Translations under genes and position numbers: made by a program
The notes under the pieces: model-generated
Database searches by the model: none
The model's input: the letters and a program-made list of their open reading frames with translations, nothing else
Told to the model about the DNA's origin: nothing
Shown here: positions 18,001 through 25,600 of the stretch, one piece after another
How positions within the stretch are numbered: position 1 is the stretch's first letter
Layout: the number at the start of each line of letters is the position of its first letter
Source: an uncultured Aquimarina sp.
GTDB lineage: Bacteria; Bacteroidota; Bacteroidia; Flavobacteriales; Flavobacteriaceae
DNA: 64,000 bases
Direction of reading: 5' to 3'
Assembly (NCBI GenBank): GCA_947502885.1
Contig: CANNBP010000008.1
Location: 124,001 to 188,000 of the forward strand

Positions 18001-18690
18001 TATGTAGATATAGCAGATAAAACGGTAAGTAGTTCTAAAATTTGGTCACCTTTTCAAATAGAAATTGGGGATTCTAAATATTTTGGACCTTGGTTGGCCG
18101 GTAATTCAATTAGATTGGTAACCTACGGTAAAGGTTTGGTAACCGATGGAAATACCAATAATGTAACTTTAATAAGTGATAAGGTCATCGTTGATGCTTC
18201 TAGTAGCTTTGTTACAAACAATAATAGCTTTATAGTGAGCTCTGCTTCTTATACCAGTTGGAATGGAAAATCAGGTTACATAGGTTTTAGCTTTAAAGTT
18301 AATGGAGCGACTCATTATGGCTGGTTCTATGCAAGTGTTTCTAGCAATGGAAATTCTTTTACAATAAAAGATTATGCATATAATACGACGGCTGGACAAG
18401 GACTTTTGACCAAGAGACCTACTACAAATAAGAATATACTTAGTAAAGGTAAATTAAGTTCATACCCTAATCCATTCAGAGACGTTGTAACTATAGATGT
18501 TTCTAAAATTGATAGTAATAAATTTACAGTTAAGGTATTTGATGTATTAGGAAAAGAGTTACTTTCAGAAGAATACACCAATAATCCGGGTAATATATCT
18601 TTAGGCTCAAAACTTAAGTTATCAGGGACTTATTTTGTAAGAGTATATACAGATAAGGATACCCAGACCTTGCAAATAATAAAACCCTAA
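15037..18690 (+). CDS. Spondin_N-domain secreted protein with five tandem repeats, GEVED domain and T9SS sorting domain
   Basis: This 1217-residue surface or secreted protein begins with a signal peptide (residues 1-20, ending AYGQ). A spondin_N-like domain (about 24-210) contains MIAPSPDWFVAV. Five near-identical 113-residue repeats cover residues 216-780. Two CTDGIQNGDETGVDCGGSC modules flank a GEVED domain (FGEVEDYTV, near 950). A further beta domain with YIGFSFKVNGATHYGW is followed by a type A T9SS sorting domain (SYPNPF, then VKVFDVLGKELL and TYFVRVYT). T9SS exports such proteins across the outer membrane and cleaves or anchors them through this tail. A role in adhesion or carbohydrate binding is inferred from domain content. 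A strong terminator follows. Confidence 0.9.
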   Translation: MRKLFLQIVLCVLTITAYGQTTATYDIVFTSNWEAHGALPNNAHFTRLVGATHNSNITFLEMGGFATPGVELVAELGSNGQFSNEVTSAINANNADQFINGPDLFFNGPSRTITISDLQVDANFPLVTLASMIAPSPDWFVAVNSVSLLDANNQWISEITMDIFPYDAGTEEGSTYSLNNPATNPHERISSLRGIAPFNSQKIGTLVFTRKNIPPAVEGGMVSTTDNQTEVTITVGDGIADVISFATTSTATANYTYIITDGSGNILTNNDVSNDFEPAPAGTCRVYGISYNGDLSITGKNIADAGLATGTYDLSENSISVIREATPPAVEGGMVSTTDNQTEVTITVGDGIADVISFATTSTATASYTYIITDGSGNILTNNDVSNDFEPAPAGTCRVYGISYNGDLSITGKNIADAGLATGTYDLSENSISVIREATPPAVEGGMVSTTDNQTEVTITVGDGIADVISFATTSTATASYTYIITDGSGNILTNNDVSNDFEPAPAGTCRVYGISYNGDLAITGKNIADAGLATGTYDLSENSISVIREATPPAVEGGMVSTTDNQTEVTITVGDGIADVISFATTSTATASYTYIITDGSGNILTNNDVSNDFEPAPAGTCRVYGISYNGDLAITGKNIADAGLATGTYDLSDNSISVIREATPPAVEGGMVSTTDNQTEVTITVGDGIADVISFATTSTATASYTYIITDDSGNILTNNDVSNDFEPAPAGTCRVYGISYNGDLAITGKNIADAGLATGTYDLSDNSISVIREATPTPTCTDGIQNGDETGVDCGGSCEPCNTLVYCESSSGTTRDEYISNVKLGSINNTTAGSPNGYGDYTSVSTSLSKGISNTITITPTWSGRVYSEAYSIWIDYNQDGDFNDNGEQVWTKAPTKDASVSCDFVVPNSALEGNTRMRVSMKYNRIPTPCESFRFGEVEDYTVIIGMETDPEPTCTDGIQNGDETGVDCGGSCTPCDTNDGSVVYVDIADKTVSSSKIWSPFQIEIGDSKYFGPWLAGNSIRLVTYGKGLVTDGNTNNVTLISDKVIVDASSSFVTNNNSFIVSSASYTSWNGKSGYIGFSFKVNGATHYGWFYASVSSNGNSFTIKDYAYNTTAGQGLLTKRPTTNKNILSKGKLSSYPNPFRDVVTIDVSKIDSNKFTVKVFDVLGKELLSEEYTNNPGNISLGSKLKLSGTYFVRVYTDKDTQTLQIIKP
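15682..17376 (+). repeat. Five tandem 339-bp coding repeats
   Basis: Units start at 15682, 16021, 16360, 16699 and 17038, each exactly 339 bp (113 codons), beginning with codons for AVEGGMVSTTDNQ and ending ISVIREATPP. They differ only at scattered positions (for example GDLSITGK versus GDLAITGK, and DGSG versus DDSG in the fifth). The near-identity at DNA level suggests recent expansion or gene conversion. Confidence 0.97.
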
Positions 18691-18730
18691 ACCTATATAT
18701 AAGTATATAAGTAAACTATTTAAAGATCTA

Positions 18731-18760
18731 GTAAAGGCTGTCAGTAAAGACAGCCTTTAC
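18731..18760 (+). terminator. Intrinsic terminator-like hairpin after spondin_N gene
   Basis: GTAAAGGCTGTC (18731-18742) pairs perfectly with GACAGCCTTTAC (18749-18760) around a 6-base loop, 41 bases after the stop codon. The following sequence is only partly T-rich. Confidence 0.85.
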
Positions 18761-18880
18761 TTGTTATAAAAATATTAGCAAAGAACAGATGTTACTAAAA
18801 CTGAAATAAGTTTTGTTTTTAATTATCTGAAATAGAATATTTTGGCACTCTTTTTACGGTTTAAAAGTAAAACTTTTGTT

Positions 18881-18912
18881 GGAATTTTTCCTACTATAAA
18901 TGGAAAAATTCC
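18881..18912. promoter_or_regulatory. Perfect 11-bp inverted repeat just upstream of the TIR promoter box
   Basis: GGAATTTTTCC (18881-18891) and GGAAAAATTCC (18902-18912) are separated by 10 bases. It sits 12 bases upstream of the -7 box at 18925, where the -33 region would be. A repressor or activator site is a reasonable reading; a terminator is less likely because the preceding gene already has one at 18731. Confidence 0.5.
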
Positions 18913-18924
18913 AAATAAAGAAAG

Positions 18925-18932
18925 TAATTTTG
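18925..18932 (+). promoter_or_regulatory. -7 promoter box (TAATTTTG) for the TIR/isoaspartyl peptidase unit
   Basis: Exact match to the Bacteroidota TAnnTTTG consensus, 58 bases upstream of the TIR gene ATG. No TTG lies at the usual -33 distance; the inverted repeat at 18881-18912 occupies that place. Confidence 0.5.
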
Positions 18933-18990
18933 TAATAGAGATATTTACTAAAATTAGTCAGTTTTAGATTAAAAGGAAAAGAGGTCAGTG

Positions 18991-19974
18991 ATGAAAAATA
19001 AGAGGTATGAATTTGATGTGGCGCTTTCTTTTGCCGGAGAGAACAGAGCCTATGTAGAAGAGGTAGCAAATAGCTTAAAAATAAGAGGTATAAAAGTGTT
19101 TTATGATGTATTTGAAGAAACAAATTTATGGGGTAAAAATTTGTATGAATATCTATCAGAGATTTATCAAAACAGAGCGAGATATACAGTAATGTTTATT
19201 TCAGATTTTTATAATCAAAAATTATGGACAAATCATGAAAGAGCATCAATGCAAGCAAGGGCATTTCAAGAAAGTAGGGAGTATATTTTACCAGCTAGAT
19301 TTGACGGTACCGAGATACCGGGAGTGTTAAAAACAATTGGATATATTGATTTAAAAAATAGGACGCCAGAAGAGTTCGCGGGGTTAATCGAAAAAAAACT
19401 AGAAAAAGAAGAACCATATTTAAAAAGTAGATGGTCAAAAATATCTACGTTAATTAATCCTAAACCTTTTGTTTTTACTATTAAAGTGATTAATGAAAAA
19501 GATCAACTTGTAAAAAATGCTAAAGCAGTATTGGTAGCCAATAACTCTACTTATCTTGAAGGGATTTCTGATGAAAAAGGTTTAGTTCATTTTATAATAC
19601 GGGCACGTAAACCCTATACATTGTTAATTGCACATCCAACATATCCAGCTGTTGTATTTAGAGACATAAATACAAAACATGATATAGAAGTAACTATCGA
19701 AAAGACAAAAGAAACGGGGTCAATTATAATTAATAAATCTGAAGAAATACCAGGAGTCACGGGTAGAGTAAAACCTGTAATAATGCCTAATGGAAAATTT
19801 TCTCTATTTGCAGATAATATAGCTATAGAGGGTGGTGTTTATCAACCTTATGATTTTGAGTTAAATAAATCTATATGCATTGAGGATAATGGTGGAAATA
19901 TTATACATTTAACCTTTCGGTTCTTTCAAGGAAGAATCGCTTTGATAGATTATAGTAAACATAAACCATTGTAA
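18991..19974 (+). CDS. TIR-domain protein with C-terminal beta-sandwich domain
   Basis: This 327-residue cytoplasmic protein has an N-terminal TIR_2-like domain (about residues 5-140): FDVALSFAGENR, then KVFYD, then MFISDFY. LWTNHERASM supplies the conserved glutamate E83 that is the catalytic residue of NAD-cleaving TIR enzymes. Residues 155-235 look like a carboxypeptidase-regulatory-type beta-sandwich, and the last about 80 residues are unrecognised. Many bacterial TIR proteins act in antiphage defence by depleting NAD or making signal nucleotides; that role is inferred. ATG at 18991 is preferred to the adjacent GTG at 18988. The stop is 3 bases before the isoaspartyl peptidase gene, so the two are probably one operon. 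Confidence 0.85.
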   Translation: MKNKRYEFDVALSFAGENRAYVEEVANSLKIRGIKVFYDVFEETNLWGKNLYEYLSEIYQNRARYTVMFISDFYNQKLWTNHERASMQARAFQESREYILPARFDGTEIPGVLKTIGYIDLKNRTPEEFAGLIEKKLEKEEPYLKSRWSKISTLINPKPFVFTIKVINEKDQLVKNAKAVLVANNSTYLEGISDEKGLVHFIIRARKPYTLLIAHPTYPAVVFRDINTKHDIEVTIEKTKETGSIIINKSEEIPGVTGRVKPVIMPNGKFSLFADNIAIEGGVYQPYDFELNKSICIEDNGGNIIHLTFRFFQGRIALIDYSKHKPL

Positions 19975-19977
19975 ATC

Positions 19978-21051
19978 ATGCAACGAATATTCATCTTTTT
20001 AAGTTTAATCTTTTTTTTAGCTTGTAAAGAGCAATCAAAAGAAACAAGTGTTGTTTCAAATGTAGAAACAGCAAATGAAGAAACTCAGAAAATAGAAGAA
20101 AATTTTGGAATTGTAATTCATGGAGGTGCAGGAACCATTTTAAAAAAGAATATGACTCCAGAAAAAGAGGCAGCATACAAGAAAAAACTTGAAGAAGCAA
20201 TAAGGGTTGGACACACGATTCTTAAAAATGGAGGAACTAGCCTAGAGGCAGTAGAGAAAACAATTAATGTACTCGAGGATTCTCCATTGTTTAATGCTGG
20301 AAAAGGAGCAGTTTTTACTAGTGAAGGAACAAATGAACTAGATGCCTCTATTATGGATGGAAGTACTCTTAATGCTGGCGCTGTTGCAGGAGTTAAAACA
20401 GTAAAAAACCCAATTAATTTGGCAAGAGAGGTTATGAATAATTCACCACATGTTATGCTTTCTGGGGCAGGTGCTGGATTATTTGCTAAAGAGAGAGGAC
20501 TAGAAATTGTTGATCCCGCTTATTTTTTTACTGAAGAAAGAATGAAATCTTTAGAAAAGGTAAAAGAAAAATTGAAGACTAAAGAAGCAAATAAAACTAC
20601 TGCTTTTTATGATCCAGTTATTAATGATTCTAAATTCGGGACTGTAGGCTGTGCCGCATTAGATAAGCATGGTAATTTGTCGGCCGGAACTTCTACAGGT
20701 GGGATGACCAATAAAAAATGGAATCGAATAGGCGATTCTCCTATAATTGGAGCGGGTACCTATGCAAATAACGCAACTTGTGCCGTATCAAGTACGGGAT
20801 GGGGAGAGTACTTTATAAGAGGTATGGTCGCTCATGATATTTCTGCAATGATAGAGTACAAGGGAGTATCATTACAAGAAGCAGCAAAAGAGGTAATCCA
20901 AGAGAAACTTACCAATTTAGGAGGTACAGGTGGGATTGTTGCAATTGACAATAAAGGAAACGTAGCTATGGAGTTTAATACCGCAGGAATGTATAGAGCT
21001 ACAATGAATACTGCAGGAGAACTTGTTATTGGGATTTATAAGAGTGAGTAG
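19978..21051 (+). CDS. iaaA: Isoaspartyl peptidase / type III L-asparaginase (Ntn-hydrolase), lipoprotein
   Basis: This 357-residue protein has the plant-type asparaginase fold: IVIHGGAGT at the start of the mature domain, FNAGKGAVFTSEGTNELDA, and SKFGTVGCAALD, where T222 is the autoprocessing nucleophile. STGGMTNKKWNRIGDSP completes the active site. It hydrolyses beta-aspartyl dipeptides and asparagine. The N-terminus (FFLAC, Cys16) is a lipobox, so it is probably a periplasmic lipoprotein. It lies 3 bases after the TIR gene, an odd pairing of a cytoplasmic defence-type protein with an exported hydrolase. It may simply share a promoter. A bidirectional terminator follows. Confidence 0.9.
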   Translation: MQRIFIFLSLIFFLACKEQSKETSVVSNVETANEETQKIEENFGIVIHGGAGTILKKNMTPEKEAAYKKKLEEAIRVGHTILKNGGTSLEAVEKTINVLEDSPLFNAGKGAVFTSEGTNELDASIMDGSTLNAGAVAGVKTVKNPINLAREVMNNSPHVMLSGAGAGLFAKERGLEIVDPAYFFTEERMKSLEKVKEKLKTKEANKTTAFYDPVINDSKFGTVGCAALDKHGNLSAGTSTGGMTNKKWNRIGDSPIIGAGTYANNATCAVSSTGWGEYFIRGMVAHDISAMIEYKGVSLQEAAKEVIQEKLTNLGGTGGIVAIDNKGNVAMEFNTAGMYRATMNTAGELVIGIYKSE

Positions 21052-21071
21052 CTTTAAAATATTAAAATAAA

Positions 21072-21120
21072 AATGCCTAAAAATTCTTGCTAGATCAATT
21101 AACTAGAAATCTTAGGCATT
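21072..21120. terminator. Bidirectional terminator between iaaA and the double-glycine peptide gene
   Basis: AATGCCTAA (21072-21080) pairs with TTAGGCATT (21112-21120), with additional CTAG/CTAG pairing inside. A-rich sequence lies to the left and T-rich to the right. It sits between two convergent genes, 21 bases after the iaaA stop. Confidence 0.75.
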
Positions 21121-21130
21121 TTCTTAATAT

Positions 21131-21331
21131 TTACAAATCATCAGACCAAGGAGCTGGACATTCAGGAGTTCCATAGCAACAGTTATATATATAATGCCTA
21201 CAGCATTTTATAGGTGGGTACCATCCATAGTGTCTAGGACATCCCCCTACAGGTTCGTGTCCTCCTTTTATTATTTTTTGTTGAGATTTGGTTATGACAA
21301 CCCCAATAGTAGAAATTTTTTTTAACATCAT
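21131..21331 (-). CDS. Small Cys-rich peptide with double-glycine leader (putative RiPP or bacteriocin-like precursor)
   Basis: This 66-residue peptide has a leader ending at KSQQKIIKGG (residues 15-24). It closely resembles the double-glycine leaders common in Bacteroidota natural-product precursors, which carry a KxxQKxIxGG pattern. The 42-residue core has six cysteines as single, CC, CC and single, plus several Trp, Tyr, His and Pro residues. Such leaders are cut and exported by C39-peptidase ABC transporters. No transporter or modification enzyme is encoded nearby, so it would depend on machinery elsewhere or be an orphan. Two ATG codons (21331 and 21328) are possible starts. Confidence 0.75.
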   Translation of the reverse strand: MMLKKISTIGVVITKSQQKIIKGGHEPVGGCPRHYGWYPPIKCCRHYIYNCCYGTPECPAPWSDDL

Positions 21332-21532
21332 TTAGGCTTTAAGATTAATATCTTTTAAAGTTATGAGTTTTAATTATATTTGTTTGTTAATGTATTGTTA
21401 TACAGTTGTTTGTTTTCTTTTTTTTAATTGGTGGAGTCGTTTGACTTAATTAAAAAAAGAAGTATGAATAATCAATACGGTTTAGTTATAGAAAAAACAA
21501 AACAAAAACCGATATCTTTTTGGTTATAAAGC

Positions 21533-21540
21533 TAACTTTG
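21533..21540 (+). promoter_or_regulatory. -7 promoter box (TAACTTTG) for DUF4421 gene
   Basis: Exact TAnnTTTG match 28 bases before the ATG at 21569. The nearest TTG is only 10 bases upstream, so the -33 element is not convincing. Confidence 0.45.
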
Positions 21541-21568
21541 ATTACTTCTGATAGAAATTCATTGTTAC

Positions 21569-22564
21569 ATGATTAGATTTTTTGTTTTTATCATTCTATT
21601 CCTTTTTAGCCAAAGATTCTTGGCGCAGGAAGATGTCGTAAGTGACACTACAGATATTATATCTTTTGTTGACAAAATTATTGTTAAAGCAAATATCGAA
21701 AGTCAGTCTGAGTCGTTCTTTTTTACCGATAATTCTGAGCAAGACCTTGTATTATCAACAAGTGATAGATTACGCTTTACACTATCTTTGGATTATGAAT
21801 TTATAGGTTTTAGTATTGGTTATTCACCCAAGATTGCAGCCAATGATAATCAATTAAAAGGAAAATCTTCCTTTAGTGATTATCGTTTTAGGTTTTTTCT
21901 AGGTAATTGGACACAAAATATTCAATATCGAAGAGCGGCAGGATTCTATGTTGCTAATACAGATGAGTTAATACCAGAATGGGTAGTAGACAGAGATCCT
22001 TATGTGCAATTCCCTAATTTAAAAACTATTTTCTGGGGAGGGTCTACCTCTTATGTAATTAACCCTAAATTTTCTTTAAGAAATATAACCTACAATACGG
22101 AATGGCAACGAAAAAGTGCAGGAAGTTTTATTCCAACATTGAGGTATGGTTACAATAGATTATCGGGTAGAATTGAGGATGAAAAAATCTATAAAAACAA
22201 TTTTGATATAGGTTTGGCCCTTGGCTATTATTATACTTGGGTTATTCATAAAAACTGGTTTGTATCACCGTATTTAACACCTTCTATTGGGTTTAGGTAT
22301 ACGAATTATGATAATGAAGGAAAGGTAGAAAGAGAAGGTGATTTTTTAACTTTTTTGGATGGGGGATTACAATTAGGGTATAGTTCAAAAAAAGTAATAT
22401 TTGGGATGAATTATAATTTTGAAGATTCCTGGGCAAAAGAAGGAAAGGGAGAAACTACTTATAATGATAGAAGTTATGCAAAAATATACATAGGATATAG
22501 GTTTAATGCGCCAAAAGCAGTTCAAAAAAAGTTTGATGAAATTAATAAGAAATTGGGACTGTAA
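21569..22564 (+). CDS. DUF4421-family outer-membrane beta-barrel protein
   Basis: This 331-residue protein has a signal peptide ending FLAQ. The rest consists of alternating amphipathic beta strands rich in Tyr, Phe and Arg, with turns such as GYSPKIAANDN and YRFRFFLGNWTQNIQ. This is the pattern of DUF4421 proteins of Bacteroidota, which are of unknown function and predicted to sit in the outer membrane. The C-terminus is a charged helix (KAVQKKFDEINKKLGL). It stands alone with its own promoter box. No link to the neighbouring A2M gene is evident beyond direction. Confidence 0.75.
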   Translation: MIRFFVFIILFLFSQRFLAQEDVVSDTTDIISFVDKIIVKANIESQSESFFFTDNSEQDLVLSTSDRLRFTLSLDYEFIGFSIGYSPKIAANDNQLKGKSSFSDYRFRFFLGNWTQNIQYRRAAGFYVANTDELIPEWVVDRDPYVQFPNLKTIFWGGSTSYVINPKFSLRNITYNTEWQRKSAGSFIPTLRYGYNRLSGRIEDEKIYKNNFDIGLALGYYYTWVIHKNWFVSPYLTPSIGFRYTNYDNEGKVEREGDFLTFLDGGLQLGYSSKKVIFGMNYNFEDSWAKEGKGETTYNDRSYAKIYIGYRFNAPKAVQKKFDEINKKLGL

Positions 22565-22697
22565 ATAGTCTTTAAGCACCAGTTTATATTCCTTTTTTAC
22601 TCTATTCGGCATAAAAATTGATAATTTCAAAGACTCTTGTAAGAATTGAGATTAAAAATATCTTACATTTATAAAGTCAACTAAAAACCAATCTTTT

Positions 22698-25600
22698 ATG
22701 CATCAATCAAGAATTGTATGTGTGCTACTTTTTGTAGCTCTCCTGTTTTCGTGTAAGAAAAAAGATCCTAGAGAATTAGCAGAAGCAAATGCTTCAGAAT
22801 TGAATAAATATCAAGAGTACATTTCAGATGTATCTTCGGGTATGATTTCGGTTTCTGATAATGTATATGTTGTTCTTCAAACTCCTATTCAAGGTTGGAG
22901 CGATCAACAGGAGTTGGATGAGGGTTTGCTTACCGTATCGCCAAAAGTTAAAGGAAAAGTAATTGCAGTTAATAATAGAACAATTTCCTTTCAGCCCGAA
23001 GAAGATTTTGAAGAAGACACCACGTATACACTTACTTTAGATCTTGAAGATTTGGTTAAAGACCTTGATGAAAATCTCGATGAAGAATTTGTCTTTAGCG
23101 TAAAAACGTTAAAGCAACAATTTTCTGTAATTACAGATAACCTACAATCATATAGTAAAGATTGGCAATATATAGACGGTACACTCTCTGCCAGCGATCA
23201 AATGGAGTTTGATATTGCAAAGCAATTGATTGAAGCAAAACAAAAAGATAAAAAAGTTGCAATAAAATTTAGTGAATCTGCAGAACAGAGTCGTCAATTT
23301 AGTTTTAGAATTGATAGTATTCAAAGATTTGAAGAGGATTCTGAAGTTCAAATCAAGTGGTCAGGTAAATCCTTTGACATCGACACCGAAGGGGATGCAA
23401 CGCTTTCTGTCCCAGGGAAAAATAATTTTTCTGTAATCAGTATTTCAGTTGCGAATTTAGAAAATCAATATGTAGAAATTAATTTTTCTGACCCCATAAA
23501 AAAGAATCAAAATTTTAACGGATTAGTCATAATATCGGGTGTTCGAAACCTAAAATATACCGTCAAGGGGAATGTGCTAAAGGTATATCCCAATAAAGAA
23601 GTTAAAGGAACCTTAGAGGTAACCGTTTTTGAAGGTATTAGAAGTACAGATAACTATAAACTTAAAAATGCTTATTCAGAGAAAATATCATTTCAACAAC
23701 CTAATCCAGAGATTCGTTTATTACAAAGCGGGGTAATTCTACCGACTTCTAATAATTTGAAATTTAATTTTGAATCGATTAACCTTCGTGCAGTAGAGGT
23801 TCAAGTGGTTAAGGTGTTTAATAATAATGTGTTACAGTTTTTGCAAAACAATAACTTAGGAGGTTCTGGTAATCTTAGAAGTGTGGGAAGACCTATTGCC
23901 AAGAAACTTATTAATCTTCAAGAAAACCCATCTCTAAATCTTAGTAAATGGAATGCTTTTGCAATAGATTTAAAAGAATTAATTACACCAGATCCTGGAG
24001 CAATTTATAGAGTTGAATTAAACTATCGTAAGGCATATTCGTTATTTAAATGTAGTGGAGAAGCAGGTAATGATGTTTCGGTCGAAGAGCTGGCAGAAAA
24101 TTATGACCAAGAAGAAGAACCAAGTTTTTGGAATAGTTCTCAATATTATTATGATGACTATTATGATTATAACTGGCAAGAAAGAGAAAACCCATGTAGT
24201 AATTCTTATTACAGAGATAAAAAAATAAGCGCAAATATATTGGCATCTAATCTGGGAGTCGTAGTAAAGAAAGGTGCAAACCATTCTTATATGATTACCG
24301 TAAATGATATTTTAACAACAAGTCCATTAGGTAACGTAGAGATAACATTTTATAATTATCAGCAACAAGAGATGGGCGTTGTAACTACAGATCAACAAGG
24401 AATTACAGGCTTTGATGCAGATCGACCAGCATATTTTGCAGTAGCAAAATTAGGAAAACAGCAGACCTATGTTAAATTGAATGATGGTAATGCATTGTCT
24501 GTGAGTAAATTTGATGTTTCTGGAGTTCGATTACAAAAAGGAATAAAAGGATACCTCTATGGTGAACGAGGAGTTTGGCGCCCAGGAGATACCTTGTTTT
24601 TATCATTTATGCTTAATGATAATGCGAATAAATTACCGAAAAAACACCCAGTTAAATTCGAACTTCGAGATCCTTATGGTAAAGTGGTACATCAACAAAT
24701 ACAAAATGATGGAACGAACAACTTTTACAAATTTATTGTAAATACATCTGATGAAGCTCCAACCGGAAATTGGCAAGCAAGAGTTGATGTTGGAGGTGCA
24801 AGTTTTAGCAAATCATTAAAAATAGAAACCATAAAACCCAATAGACTTAAAATCAAAACAACTTTTGAGGATGAAGTTTTGGGACTAAATACAAATAGCA
24901 AAGGTAATCTAGAAGTATTATGGTTGCATGGGGCTATCGCCAAAAGATTAAAAACAGATATAAACGTTCGTTTTAATGCAAAAAAGACATCGTTTAAAAA
25001 TTTCCCAGGATATGTATTTGATGATCCATCAAGAAGGTTTGGAACAGAAGAGCAAGAGGTGTTTCAAGGAAAACTTTCTGAAGAAGGAAAGCTCGATTTT
25101 TCAATAAAACCACAATTAGAAAATAAGGCTAGCGGTATGCTCAAAGCTTCCTTTATCACCAAAGTTTATGAGAATGGAGGTGATTTTAGTACCGATGTAG
25201 TCTCAAAAGACTTTTCACCTTATGAAACCTATATTGGATTGAACGTTCCAAAGGGTGATAAAGCACGAGGGATGCTACTTACAGATACAAAACATAATTT
25301 TGAAGTAGTTTCTGTAGATAGTAAAGGAACCCCTAAAGCAGTAAAAGATCTTGAAGTTTTTATCTATAAGGTAAATTGGAAATGGTGGTGGGATTCCTCT
25401 GATGATAATTTGTCTTCATATAACAGGGGTTCTTATCATAATGAAGTGTTCAAAACTAAAGTAACAACCGATCATAATGGTAAAGCAAACTTTAAGTTTG
25501 AATTGAAATATCCAGAATGGGGGAGATACCTAGTGCGAGTAGTTGATCCTAATGGAGGTCATGCTACCGGAAAAATTATGTATATCGATTGGCCTGGATG

